From: JAKVJE01 sp047722305
GTDB taxonomy: Bacteria; Actinomycetota; Actinomycetes; Actinomycetales; Microbacteriaceae
Reading direction: 5' to 3'
Assembly: GCA_047722305.1 (NCBI GenBank)
Contig: JBDNYM010000057.1
Coordinates: 1 to 11,708 of the forward strand
DNA length: 11,708 bases
Position numbers and translations under genes: made by a program
The notes under the pieces: model-generated
Databases searched by the model: none
What the model was told of the DNA's origin: nothing
What the model saw: only the letters and a program-made list of their open reading frames with translations
Part shown: positions 1 to 8,506 of the stretch, one piece after another
Position numbering within the stretch: position 1 is the first letter of the stretch
How the letters are laid out: each line of letters begins with the position of its first letter

Positions 1-105
1 CCCCCCCCCCGCCCCCCCCCCCGGGGGGGCGGCGCCCCCGGGGGGGGGGCCGGGTTATCTACCCCGGGGGCCCCCCCCGCCCCCGGGGGCGGCGGGGGGG
101 GGCGC
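1..105. other. Low-complexity G/C homopolymer contig end (probable artefact)
   Basis: This stretch is almost only runs of C or G, broken by one short island containing 'ttatctac' around 55-62. Nothing else in the window resembles it except the opposite end. It does not behave like ordinary GC-rich coding sequence, since it encodes only P, R and G. The most likely explanation is low-quality read ends or mis-assembly at a contig boundary. The tail and stop codon assigned to uppS fall inside it and should not be trusted. Confidence 0.75.
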
Positions 106-877
106 CCGGCACCCCGCCGAAGCGGCGGCTGCGGTGCCGGTACTCGTCGATGGCGGCCCAGAGGTCGGCCCGCCGGTAGTCGGGCCAGAGCACGCGCTGG
201 AAGACGAGCTCGGCGTAGGCGGACTGCCAGAGGAGGTAGTTGGACAGCCGCTGCTCCCCCGAGCTGCGCACGAACAGGTCGACGTCGTCGTTGGGATGCG
301 TCGACAGCCGGGCGGCGATGGAGCGCTCGGTGATCCCGTTCGGATGCAGGCGGCCGGCCTGGACGTCGCGGGCCAGGCCGCGCACCGCGTCCACCAGCTC
401 GGCGCGGCCGCCGTAGTTGATGCACAGGTTGAGCGTTATCGTGGTATTGTCGCGGGTCTGGTCCTCGACGATGCGGAGGTCCTTGATCACCGAGCGCCAC
501 AGCCGCGGCCGGCGGCCGGCCCAGTGGATGCGCACGCCCCACGCGTCGAGCTGGTCGCGCCGCCGATGCAGGACGTCCCGGTTGAAGCCCATCAGGAAGC
601 GCACCTCGGCCGGCGACCGCTTCCAGTTCTCGGTGGAGAACGCGTAGACGCTCAGCGTCTTGACCCCGACCTGGATGGCACCGGCCACGACGTCCAGCAG
701 CGCCTCCTCTCCGGCCCGGTGCCCCTCGGTGCGGGGCAGGCCGCGGGCCCGCGCCCAGCGGCCGTTGCCGTCCATCACGATGGCGACGTGGGCGGGCACC
801 TCGCCGGCGGGGATGCGGGGCGGCTCCCCGCCGGCGTAGTCGAGCGGTCTCAGCGCCGCGGGGGTCTTGGGGGTCAT
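59..877 (-). CDS. uppS: Isoprenyl transferase (cis-polyprenyl diphosphate synthase), 3' end unreliable
   Basis: It condenses isopentenyl diphosphate onto an allylic primer in cis to make the long polyprenyl diphosphate that becomes the lipid carrier for peptidoglycan and other wall polymers; it acts at the cytoplasmic face of the membrane. The 272-residue reading shows the catalytic MDGNGRWA (35-42, Asp36), YAFSTENW (78-85), NYGGRAE (154-160) and the IPP-binding RSSGEQRLSN block (204-213), followed by LLWQSAYAELVF. The DVDLF..RSSGEQ..YLLWQ pattern is that of actinobacterial long-chain (decaprenyl-type) enzymes, so the product may be C50, which is inference. ATG at 877 overlaps the recO stop as ATGA, and GGGAGGAG (881-888) inside recO is a strong ribosome site. 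A reading extended upstream to 1135 would lie inside recO and is rejected. The family normally ends near RRFGG (251-255); the P/R/G-rich tail after it is probably artefact, so the true stop is unknown. Confidence 0.93.
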   Translation of the reverse strand: MTPKTPAALRPLDYAGGEPPRIPAGEVPAHVAIVMDGNGRWARARGLPRTEGHRAGEEALLDVVAGAIQVGVKTLSVYAFSTENWKRSPAEVRFLMGFNRDVLHRRRDQLDAWGVRIHWAGRRPRLWRSVIKDLRIVEDQTRDNTTITLNLCINYGGRAELVDAVRGLARDVQAGRLHPNGITERSIAARLSTHPNDDVDLFVRSSGEQRLSNYLLWQSAYAELVFQRVLWPDYRRADLWAAIDEYRHRSRRFGGVPGAPPRRPRGRGGPPG

Positions 878-1602
878 GATCTCCTCCCGAGTTGGCGCAG
901 CGACCGCACCCGGCGTTCCAGGACGAACTGCGTGTAGGCGCGCACGAAGGCGTCGGCCCGGTCGAGGTCGGCTCCGGGCACGCCCGCCAGTTCGGCCCAG
1001 GCGCCGGCGCGCAGCCAGCGGAGGGCGTCGACGACCCCGACGCCGACCACCGGGACGTCGGGGGTGCGGCAGTCGTCGCACACCACGCCGCCGGCGGCGA
1101 CCGACAGCGCCGTGAACGGCCCGCCCGCACCGCACCGCGCGCAGGCGTCGAGGCTCGGCGACCAGCCCGCGATCGACACCGCCCGCAGCGCGTACGAGTC
1201 GAACGTGATGGTGGGGTCGTGCTCCTGCCGCGCCAGCGACCCCAGCGCCGAGCCCAGCAGCACGAACTGCGCAGGCGTCGGCTCGGACTCGGTGATGCGG
1301 TCGGCGAGCTCGGCCATGGCCGAGCCGGAGGCGAACCGGGCGTAGTCGGCGGCCAGCGGCTCGCCGTACGGCGCCAGCCCGACGGCCTGGGTGACGATGT
1401 CGAGGCTGCGCCCCTCGGCGAACTGGGCGTCGACGCGCGAGAACGGCTCCAGGCGGGCGCCGAACCGCGACAGCGTGCGCCGCACGCCCTTGGCGACGGC
1501 GCGGACCTTACCGTGGCCCCGGGTCAGCAGGGTCACGATCCGGTCGGCCTCCCCGAGGTCCGTCGTGCGCAGCACGATGGCTTCGTCCCGGTAGAGCGGC
1601 AT
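874..1602 (-). CDS. recO: DNA repair protein RecO
   Basis: RecO is a recombination mediator that, with RecR and RecF, removes SSB from single-stranded DNA, loads RecA at gaps and anneals complementary strands. The 242-residue product begins PLYRDEAIVLRT, the usual start of the N-terminal OB-fold, with LGEADRIVTLLTR at 17-28. The C-terminal part carries a four-cysteine zinc site, CARC (154-157) and CDDC (175-178), as in many Gram-positive RecO proteins. I chose ATG at 1602 because it matches the family N-terminus. The in-frame ATG at 1662 would add 20 residues that overlap era and do not look like RecO. There is no clear ribosome site before 1602, and the era stop is only 17 bases away, so translation probably relies on reinitiation after era. 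The stop overlaps the uppS start (ATGA). Confidence 0.95.
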   Translation of the reverse strand: MPLYRDEAIVLRTTDLGEADRIVTLLTRGHGKVRAVAKGVRRTLSRFGARLEPFSRVDAQFAEGRSLDIVTQAVGLAPYGEPLAADYARFASGSAMAELADRITESEPTPAQFVLLGSALGSLARQEHDPTITFDSYALRAVSIAGWSPSLDACARCGAGGPFTALSVAAGGVVCDDCRTPDVPVVGVGVVDALRWLRAGAWAELAGVPGADLDRADAFVRAYTQFVLERRVRSLRQLGRRS

Positions 1603-1619
1603 GCGTCCAGTATGCGGGC

Positions 1620-2525
1620 TCAGAAGCCCAGGCGGCCGAGCTGCTTCGGCGAGGTCTGCCATTCGCGGGCCACCTTGACCCGCACATCCAGGAACACGTG
1701 CTTGCCCAGGTAGCCCTCGATCTGCTCGCGGGCCGCCGTGCCGGCCGTGCGCAGGCGCGTGCCGGAACGGCCGATGACGATGGCCTTCTGGCTGTCGCGC
1801 TCCACGAAGATGCTGGCGTGGACGTCCACCAGGCCCGGCTTGTCGGAACGGGGCTCCAGCGAGTCGACCACCACGGCCACCGAATGCGGCAGCTCCGCCT
1901 CCAGGTCGGAGATCAGCGCCTCGCGGATGAGCTCGGCGACGTGCTCCGCGACCGATTCCTCCGCCCGCTGATCCTCCGGGTACAGGTTGGGCGAGGCCGG
2001 CAGCAGGGCGCGCAGCACGTCCGCCAGCTCGTCGAGCTGCTGGCCGGCGAGGGCGGACACCGGGATGACGTCATCCCAGTCGGTCAGCCGGTCCACGGCG
2101 ATGAGCTGGGCCGCCAGCGCGTCGCGCGCGACCGCTTCGCTCTTGGTCACCACGGCGACCCGACGCGCCCGCGGCCACTGCCGCAGCGACTGGACGAGCC
2201 GCCGGTCGCCGGGCCCGACCTCCTCGTCGGCGGGGAAGCAGGCCGCGATCACATCCACCTCGCCCATGACCTGCGCGACCGTGTCGTTGAGCCGCTGCCC
2301 CAGCAGCGTGCGCGGGCGGTGCACCCCCGGCGTGTCGACGAACACGATCTGCGCATCCGGGCGGGTGAGGATGCCGCGCACCGCCTTCCGGGTGGTCTCC
2401 GGCCGGTTGGTGGTGATCGCGACCTTCTCGCCCACCAGCGCGTTCACCAGCGTCGACTTGCCCACGTTCGGGCGCCCCAGCAGGGCGACGAACCCCGCAC
2501 GGTGCTCCCCTTCGGTGGCGCTCAT
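1620..2525 (-). CDS. era: GTPase Era, 16S rRNA and 30S assembly factor
   Basis: Era is a GTPase that binds the 3' end of 16S rRNA and helps 30S subunit maturation. The 301-residue product has the full architecture. The N-terminal G domain shows G1 GRPNVGKS (17-24), a TT pair in the G2 region (44-45), G3 DTPG (64-67), a G4-position TKSE (127-130) and G5 SAL (157-159). A C-terminal KH domain contains GRSG as the GxxG loop (252-255) and the typical last residues PKQLGRLGF. G4 deviates from NKxD: the last position is Glu (codon GAA at 2136-2138), which normally contacts guanine as Asp. Length is normal. ATG at 2525 overlaps the previous gene's stop as ATGA and has GGAGGT (2531-2536) five bases upstream. 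Neighbours ybeY and rsmE also act on 16S rRNA. Confidence 0.97.
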   Translation of the reverse strand: MSATEGEHRAGFVALLGRPNVGKSTLVNALVGEKVAITTNRPETTRKAVRGILTRPDAQIVFVDTPGVHRPRTLLGQRLNDTVAQVMGEVDVIAACFPADEEVGPGDRRLVQSLRQWPRARRVAVVTKSEAVARDALAAQLIAVDRLTDWDDVIPVSALAGQQLDELADVLRALLPASPNLYPEDQRAEESVAEHVAELIREALISDLEAELPHSVAVVVDSLEPRSDKPGLVDVHASIFVERDSQKAIVIGRSGTRLRTAGTAAREQIEGYLGKHVFLDVRVKVAREWQTSPKQLGRLGF

Positions 2526-3793
2526 GCCCCACCTCCGGCCGGCAGCACCGGGGCGGGCCCGGGTCCGACCCGCTCCACCAGCAGCGTCACGAGCCGGCGC
2601 GAGCGCGGATCGACCCGGTCGGCGACCATCACCAGCGGCCCGACTCGCACTTTCGACAGCGGCGAGGGCAGCGCCCCCAGGTGCTTGACGAACAGTCCTC
2701 CGACGGAGTCCACGTCATCCTCCATGATGTCCACGCCGAAGGCCTCCCCGACGTCTTCCGCAGACGCCCGGGCATTGACCCGGATGCGTCCGTTGCCGAG
2801 GTCCTGCATCTCCGGCAGATCGTGATCGTACTCGTCCGAGATCTCGCCGACCAGCTCCTCCAGGACATCCTCCAGGGTCACCAGGCCGGCCACGCCGCCG
2901 TACTCGTCGATGACGATCCCCATGTGGATGTGGTCGCGCTGCATCTCGTGCAGCAGGTCGTCGACGGGCTTGGATTCGGGGACGAAGCTGGCCGGGCGCA
3001 CCACGGGGGCGATCGGGGCGTCCGGGCCCGACTCGCGGGCGGCCCGGGCGGTGTCGCGCAGGTAGAGCACGCCCCGGATGTCGTCCACGTCCTCCCCTTC
3101 CACCGGCAGCCGGGAGAACCCGGTGGCGAAGAACGCATCGAGGGCACCGGAGACGTCGGTGTCGAACGACAGGGTGGCCATGTCGGTGCGCGGCACCATG
3201 ATCGAGCGGGTCAGGGTGAGCCGGAATTCGAACACCGAGTGGATGAGTTCGCGCTCGTCCGACTCCAGCCGCGACTGCTCGGCGGCCTTGTCGACCAGGT
3301 TCAGCAGCAGGTTGTCGTCCTCGCCTTCGGGCTCGGGCTCGGAGCGGCGGCGGATCTGCCGCACCGACACGGCCAGCCTCCCGAACGCCACCCGGGCCAC
3401 CGCCACCACCGGCGCGGTCGCCACCAGCACCGGCAGGGGCCGGCGCCCGCCCAGCGTGCGCGGACTCACCCCGACCAGGATCACGGCGATGAGCGCCGCC
3501 GCGATACCGGCGCACAGCAGCAGCCAGCCCGCCGAGGGCAGCAGCAGCGACAGCGACACGGTGATGAGCACCGCGCTCCATGCCTGGGCCAGCAGGCGGG
3601 CGAAGCTGCTGGCGACCGCGGCCCGCCCCGGATCGGCGGCCACCGTCGTCATGGCCCAGCCGCGGCCCCGGGCCGCATCCTCGATGTCGGAGGCCGGCAG
3701 CTGCGCGATCGCCGCCTCCGCGGCGGCGGCGGCGGCCCCGATCACAGCCATCGCCACCGCCGCGACGGCGAGCCAGATCGCACCGGCTACCAT
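2522..3793 (-). CDS. CNNM/CorC (HlyC)-family membrane protein with CBS domain pair
   Basis: The 423-residue protein has three parts. Residues 1 to about 145 form an alanine/valine-rich membrane region with roughly three or four hydrophobic segments (about 3-28, 72-95, 92-110, 118-140). A CBS pair spans about 195-325, with MVPRTDM (199-205), GFSRLPV (225-231) and DEYGGVAGLVTLEDVLEELVGEI (starting 296). A C-terminal CorC/HlyC domain (about 330-410) follows. Relatives have been linked to magnesium or cobalt efflux and are often labelled hemolysin on weak grounds; I would not assign a substrate. The membrane part has VGVSPRTLG (107-115) where many family members have GE(I/V)xPKxLA, and AAAAAEAAIA near the N-terminus, so the ion site may differ. 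ATG at 3793 lies four bases after the ybeY stop, with only a weak GAGTGAG upstream. The stop overlaps the era start. Confidence 0.9.
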   Translation of the reverse strand: MVAGAIWLAVAAVAMAVIGAAAAAAEAAIAQLPASDIEDAARGRGWAMTTVAADPGRAAVASSFARLLAQAWSAVLITVSLSLLLPSAGWLLLCAGIAAALIAVILVGVSPRTLGGRRPLPVLVATAPVVAVARVAFGRLAVSVRQIRRRSEPEPEGEDDNLLLNLVDKAAEQSRLESDERELIHSVFEFRLTLTRSIMVPRTDMATLSFDTDVSGALDAFFATGFSRLPVEGEDVDDIRGVLYLRDTARAARESGPDAPIAPVVRPASFVPESKPVDDLLHEMQRDHIHMGIVIDEYGGVAGLVTLEDVLEELVGEISDEYDHDLPEMQDLGNGRIRVNARASAEDVGEAFGVDIMEDDVDSVGGLFVKHLGALPSPLSKVRVGPLVMVADRVDPRSRRLVTLLVERVGPGPAPVLPAGGGA

Positions 3794-3797
3794 GCGC

Positions 3798-4255
3798 TCA
3801 CTCGCGACGGCCGTAGTGACGGAAGCCGGCCAGCAGCTGGTCCTGGATGCCGAACATCTCCGCTTTCTCGTCCGGCTCGGCGTGGTCGAAGCCCAGCAGG
3901 TGCAGCAGGCCGTGCACCACCAGGAGGCGGATCTCGGCCAGCGTCGAATGCCCGGCCTCGACGGCCTGCCGCTCGGCGACCTGGGGGCACACCACGATGT
4001 CGCCCAGCAGACCGGCCGGGGTGGGGGCGTCCTCGGTGCCGGGCCGCAACTCGTCCATGGGGAAGCTCAGCACATCGGTCGGGCCCGGCAGGTCCAGCCA
4101 CTTCTCGTGCAGCGTGGTCATGGTCGCCGGGTCGGTGAACGTGACGCCGAGGTCGGCGTCGGGGCTGACGTGCAGCGCGTCGAGGCTGAACTCCGCCAGC
4201 CGGCGGATCTCGGCCACATCGACATCCACATCGGACTCGTTGGAGATCTCGACGC

Positions 4256-4259
<4 letters not shown>
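3798..4259 (-). CDS. ybeY: Endoribonuclease YbeY (rRNA maturation factor)
   Basis: YbeY is a zinc-dependent single-strand endoribonuclease needed for 16S rRNA 3'-end maturation and quality control of defective 70S ribosomes. The 153-residue product has the signature HGLLHLLGFDH (116-126), whose three histidines (116, 120, 126) bind zinc, and the conserved segment WLDLPGPTDVLSFPMDEL (54-71). The family's Arg in the 'YR..D.PT' segment of proteobacterial proteins is not present here, which I believe is normal for actinobacteria. The start is GTG at 4259, overlapping the phoH stop as GTGA, with a strong GAGGAGGG (4265-4272) in the phoH 3' end. YbeY next to PhoH and Era is a widespread arrangement consistent with joint work on rRNA processing. 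Confidence 0.97.
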
Positions 4260-5177
<918 letters not shown>

Positions 5178-5185
<8 letters not shown>

Positions 5186-5525
5186 GGGACCCCTCGGACA
5201 GTCCCCCGCCCAGCACGTGGGCATGGACGTGGAAGACCGTCTGTCCAGCGGCCTCGCCGGTATTGAACACCAGCCGGAACTCCCCGCCGCAGTACCGGTC
5301 GGCGAGCCGGGAGGCGAGGGCGACCATGGACGCGAGCAGCTCCGGAGCCTGGGCGGCGAGCTCGACGACGTTGTGGTACTGCTGCGTCTTCGGGACGATG
5401 AGCAGGTGCACCGGCGCCTGCGGCTTGATATCGCGGAACGCGATGAGTTCGTCGGTCTCGGCGACGATATCGGCCGGGATCTCCCGGCGCGCGATCTTGG
5501 TGAAGATGGAGGGTTCCTCGCTCAT
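5178..5525 (-). CDS. HIT-family nucleotide hydrolase (HinT-like)
   Basis: The 115-residue protein is a complete histidine-triad protein. IFTKIARREIPADIV (7-21) is the usual N-terminus, RDIKPQAPVHLLIVPK (31-46) the core strand, and GQTVFHVHAHVLGG (94-107) contains the catalytic triad HVHAHV (99-104). Close relatives hydrolyse purine nucleoside phosphoramidates or related adenylated compounds; the physiological substrate here is unknown. The C-terminus (GGLSEGSLA) lacks the WPPG end of E. coli HinT, so substrate range may differ. ATG at 5525 follows the rsmE stop by 21 bases. The only ribosome-site candidate is a G6 run one base before the ATG, which is unusually close. The 3' end overlaps the likely phoH start. 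Confidence 0.94.
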
Positions 5526-5546
5526 GCCCCCCAGTCTAGCCGCGCG

Positions 5547-6299
5547 TCACCAGCGGCCCAGGGCGACGTTGAGCAGGGCGAGGGCGGCGAGCCCGGCGCT
5601 GGAGGTGCGCAGGACGGAGTCGCCGAGCCGCACCCGCCAGGCGCCGGCGGCCCCCAAGGCGTCGAGGTCGGCTTCGGACATCCCTCCCTCCGGGCCGATG
5701 AGCAGGCCCACTCGGGCCAGCCCGCGCAGTTCGACGGCGGGCACCGCCGACAGGGGCCGCTCGGCACGGGGGTCGAGGACGAACAGGGCGTCCAGGGCGT
5801 CCAGCGCCGCCGTCCCGGAACCGTCGGCGAGCAGGGGCTCGACGGCGGGGATCGTCGCCCGCAGCGACTGCTTGGACGCCTCCCGCACCACGTCGGCCCA
5901 GCGTCGCCGGCCGCGCTCCGCTTTCGGGCCGGCCCAGCGCGCGATGCTGCGCCGCGCCTGCCAGGGGCGCACCGCATCCACGCCCGCCTCTGTGGCGGCC
6001 TGGATGGCGAGCTCGTCGCGTCCGCCCTTGGCGAGGGCCTGGATCAGGCAGACGCGCGGCCCCCGCTCGCGCTCGCGCAGCACCTGCTCGACCCGGACGG
6101 TGAGACGCCCGGCCGCCGCCTGCACGGTCGTGCAGGCGCACACCCGGCCGGCGCCATCCCCGACGGAGACGCCCTCCCCGGCCCGCAGGCGGCGCACATC
6201 CACCGCATGATGCCCCTCCGCCCCGGCGAGGACGAGCGTGTCCCCGACGGCCGCCGCGGCGGCCTGCGCATCGAAGTAGAGCGGGCCGGGAACCCTCAC
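5547..6299 (-). CDS. rsmE: 16S rRNA (uracil-1498-N3)-methyltransferase RsmE
   Basis: RsmE methylates N3 of U1498 in helix 44 of 16S rRNA, using S-adenosylmethionine. The 250-residue protein has an N-terminal PUA-like RNA-binding part (about 1-75, with GAEGHHAVDVRRLRAGE at 26-42) and a C-terminal SPOUT knot domain with ASKQSLR (141-147), LLIGPEGGMSEAD (199-211) and LGDSVLRTSSAGLAALA (225-241), which together form the SAM pocket. Length fits the family. The start is GTG at 6299, overlapping the dnaJ stop as GTGA, with GGAG (6306-6309) six bases upstream. Its position directly after dnaJ is common in Gram-positive genomes. Being translationally coupled to dnaJ, it should share the HrcA-controlled transcript. 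Confidence 0.96.
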   Translation of the reverse strand: MRVPGPLYFDAQAAAAAVGDTLVLAGAEGHHAVDVRRLRAGEGVSVGDGAGRVCACTTVQAAAGRLTVRVEQVLRERERGPRVCLIQALAKGGRDELAIQAATEAGVDAVRPWQARRSIARWAGPKAERGRRRWADVVREASKQSLRATIPAVEPLLADGSGTAALDALDALFVLDPRAERPLSAVPAVELRGLARVGLLIGPEGGMSEADLDALGAAGAWRVRLGDSVLRTSSAGLAALALLNVALGRW

Positions 6300-7417
6300 C
6301 CGAAGCTCCGGTTGAACCGGTCCCGCAGCTTGGCGAACAGGCCCTGCTGGAAGCGCACGAAGCGCGGCGCCTCATCCTGCCGGTGCTCGCGGACCTGCTC
6401 CAGGAGACGGCGGTCCTTCGCGCTCAGCTTGGTCGGGATCTCGACCGAGAACGCGACGCGCAGGTCGCCGCGGCCCCGTCCGCGCAGCTTGGTCACGCCG
6501 TGATCCTTCACCACGTACACGTCGCCGCTCTGGGCGCCGGCCTCGATGGGCACCGTCACCGGCCCGTCGAACGTGTCCAGGCGCGCCTCGGAGCCGAGCG
6601 CCGCATCCACCATGGCCACGCCCACCGTGGCCAGCAGGTCGTCGCCGTCGCGCTGGAAGATGTCGTCGTGCTCGACGTGCACCTCGACGTAGAGGTCGCC
6701 CCGCGGCCCGTTGCCCGGGCCGACCGGGCCGCGGGAAGACAGGTGGATGCGCATCCCGTCCTGCACTCCGCCGGGGATGCGCACCGAGGTGCGCTCTCTC
6801 GCCCGCACGCGGCCGTCGCCGCCGCACTGCGGGCAGGGGGTGCGGATCACGGTGCCGAAGCCGCGGCAGTTCGGGCAGGTCACGCGTGTGGACATGGTGC
6901 CCAGCAGCGAACGCACCTGCTGCACCACCGACCCCGACCCGTGGCACACATTGCACGTCTCCGGGCCGGTGCCCGGCGCGCAGCCGTCGCCGTGGCAGGC
7001 GTCGCAGGTGACCGCGCTGGGAAACTCGACGTCCTGCTCCGTGCCGAAGACCACATCCTGCAGCGAGAGGTCGATGCGCACCAGCACGTCGTCGCCCTCG
7101 CGTTGCCGCGAGGCCGGGCCGGACGGCGCCCCCGACTGGCCGAAGAACGCGTTGAAGATGTCCCCGAAGCCGAACGCGTCCGCACCGGGCATCCCGCCGG
7201 CCTGCGCACCGCCGGCGTCGTAGCTGGCGCGCTTGTCCGGATCGCTCAGGATGTCGTAGGCGTAGGTGACGGCCTTGAACCGCTCGGCGGCCTCCGGCGA
7301 CGGGTTCACGTCGGGGTGCAGCTTGCGCGCCAGCGAACGGTAGGCGTGCTTGATGTCCTCCGGGGAGGCGTCGCGAGGCACCCCGAGGGTGTCGTACGGG
7401 TCAGACATATCTGCCAC
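6296..7417 (-). CDS. dnaJ: Chaperone DnaJ (Hsp40), hrcA-linked copy
   Basis: This is the co-chaperone that delivers unfolded clients to DnaK and stimulates its ATPase. The 373-residue protein is a full type I DnaJ: J domain (about 7-68) with HPD at 34-36, a short glycine/phenylalanine linker (69-105), a zinc domain with four CxxCxGxG repeats starting at Cys138, 155, 181 and 195, then the client-binding beta domains and C-terminal dimerisation region. Actinobacteria usually carry a second dnaJ in the dnaK operon; this hrcA-linked copy corresponds to dnaJ2. I chose GTG at 7417 because AGAGGAG (7429-7435) lies 11 bases upstream. ATG at 7408 (MSDPYDTLGV) fits the family N-terminus but would put that site 20 bases away. 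The gap from hrcA is 46 bases with no promoter seen. Confidence 0.97.
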   Translation of the reverse strand: MADMSDPYDTLGVPRDASPEDIKHAYRSLARKLHPDVNPSPEAAERFKAVTYAYDILSDPDKRASYDAGGAQAGGMPGADAFGFGDIFNAFFGQSGAPSGPASRQREGDDVLVRIDLSLQDVVFGTEQDVEFPSAVTCDACHGDGCAPGTGPETCNVCHGSGSVVQQVRSLLGTMSTRVTCPNCRGFGTVIRTPCPQCGGDGRVRARERTSVRIPGGVQDGMRIHLSSRGPVGPGNGPRGDLYVEVHVEHDDIFQRDGDDLLATVGVAMVDAALGSEARLDTFDGPVTVPIEAGAQSGDVYVVKDHGVTKLRGRGRGDLRVAFSVEIPTKLSAKDRRLLEQVREHRQDEAPRFVRFQQGLFAKLRDRFNRSFG

Positions 7418-7428
7418 GGGTCTCTGAA

Positions 7429-7435
7429 CTCCTCT
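7429..7435 (-). promoter_or_regulatory. Ribosome binding site of dnaJ
   Basis: On the minus strand the bases read AGAGGAG, a good match to the 16S anti-Shine-Dalgarno sequence. It is 11 bases before GTG 7417 and 20 before ATG 7408, which favours GTG as the start. The rest of the 46-base hrcA-dnaJ gap contains only a 10-base GC palindrome at 7450-7459, with no U-tract and no loop. Confidence 0.6.
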
Positions 7436-7463
7436 ACATGCGGACGCGTCGGGCGCCCGTCGA

Positions 7464-8492
7464 TCAACTCAGGTACGTGCTGAGGTAGCGGGCCACCGCC
7501 CGCACCGTCGAGATGTTGGTGCGGTAGTCCATCCGGGTCGGCCCCACCACGCCCAGCCGGCCCAGCGGCAGATCGGGGGCGCCGTACGGGCTGACCACGA
7601 CCGCCGCCTCGTCGAGCATCAGCGAGTCATTCTCGTGCCCGATGCTGACCGCCACCTGATGCCCGCCGCGACCGATCTCCGCCATGAGCCGCAGCAGGGT
7701 GACTTGCTCCTCGAGGGCGTCGAGCACGTGGGCCAGCGAGTCGGTGTAGCCGGCCTCGGTGCGGACCAGGTTGCCGGCGCCCGCCACGATGAGCCGATCG
7801 GAGCGGTTGTCCTCGACCTGCGCGCGCAGGGTCGCCAGCACGGGCCGCATCACGGGCCGGTCGGCGAGGGCAGTGCGATCCAGCACGGTCTCGACGGACC
7901 CGGCGAAGTCGGTGAGGCGCGAGCCGGTGAGACCGGCCTGCAGGACGTCCTCGACGCGCCCCAGCGTGCCGGCGTCGGTGCTGCGGGCGGCGGCGGCCGG
8001 GATGTCGACCACCTGCTGCTGCACGCGGCCGGAGTCGGTGACGAGGATGATGAGCAGTCGCTCGTCGGCGACCGGCACCACGCTCACGTGCCGGACGCGC
8101 TGCGGGCCGAGCGTCGGGTACTGCACCACCGCCAGCTGCTGGGTCAGCTGCGCGAGGACGCGCACGGCGCCCTCCAGCATCGAGTCGAGGTCTTCGGCCG
8201 GCTGCAGGAAGCGCTCGATGGCGCGCCGCTGCGGCTCGGAGAGCCCGTGGAAGCGGTGCAGGTTGTCGACGAAGACCCGGTACCCCTTCTCGGTGGGGAC
8301 GCGGCCGGCCGACGTGTGCGGGGCGGAGATGAGCTCGTCCTCTTCGAGTGCGGCCATGTCGTTGCGGATGGTGGCCGCCGAGACCCCGAAGCGGTGGCGC
8401 TCGACCAGCCCCTTCGAGCCGACCGGCTCCTGCGTGGCGACGTAGTCCTCCACGATCGCCTTGAGGACCTCGAGCTTGCGTTCTCCGTTCAT
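7464..8492 (-). CDS. hrcA: Heat-inducible transcription repressor HrcA
   Basis: HrcA represses class I heat-shock genes by binding the CIRCE inverted repeat; its folding is maintained by GroEL in the classical model. The 342-residue protein has an N-terminal winged helix-turn-helix (1-75) with GVSAATIRNDMAALEEDELI (36-55) as the recognition region and SAGRVPTEKGYRVFVD (61-76) as the wing. A GAF-like middle domain follows, with conserved GHEN (285-288) and LGVVGPTRMDY (313-323) near the C-terminus. I chose ATG at 8492 because GGGGG (8499-8503) lies six bases upstream and MNGERKLEVL aligns with the usual family start. ATG at 8495 is adjacent. ATG at 8519 falls inside the operator and close to the predicted transcript start, so it is unlikely. 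HrcA should repress its own gene and dnaJ through the CIRCE just upstream. Confidence 0.96.
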   Translation of the reverse strand: MNGERKLEVLKAIVEDYVATQEPVGSKGLVERHRFGVSAATIRNDMAALEEDELISAPHTSAGRVPTEKGYRVFVDNLHRFHGLSEPQRRAIERFLQPAEDLDSMLEGAVRVLAQLTQQLAVVQYPTLGPQRVRHVSVVPVADERLLIILVTDSGRVQQQVVDIPAAAARSTDAGTLGRVEDVLQAGLTGSRLTDFAGSVETVLDRTALADRPVMRPVLATLRAQVEDNRSDRLIVAGAGNLVRTEAGYTDSLAHVLDALEEQVTLLRLMAEIGRGGHQVAVSIGHENDSLMLDEAAVVVSPYGAPDLPLGRLGVVGPTRMDYRTNISTVRAVARYLSTYLS

Positions 8493-8506
8493 CATCCACC
8501 CCCGAT

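Noticed and set aside
430..455. AT-richer patch within uppS (minus strand around ACAATACCACGATAACG), considered as an internal promoter.
   Set aside because: No acceptable -35 element at 16-18 bases, and the codons encode the conserved DNTTITLN segment, which explains the composition.
878..1135. Upstream extension of the uppS frame, giving a 358-residue protein.
   Set aside because: The added segment is arginine/glycine-rich out-of-frame recO sequence. ATG 877 has a strong ribosome site and fits the family length.
1698..4138. Long plus-strand open readings opposite era, the CNNM gene and ybeY (375 and 485 residues), with similar ones opposite most genes.
   Set aside because: They are antisense shadows caused by third-position GC bias. 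Their composition is R/H/G/A-rich, without domains, signal or ribosome sites, and each faces a well-identified gene.
7450..7459. Perfect palindrome cgggcgcccg in the hrcA-dnaJ gap, considered as a terminator or operator.
   Set aside because: It is ten bases with no loop and no T-tract, and is easily expected by chance in GC-rich DNA.
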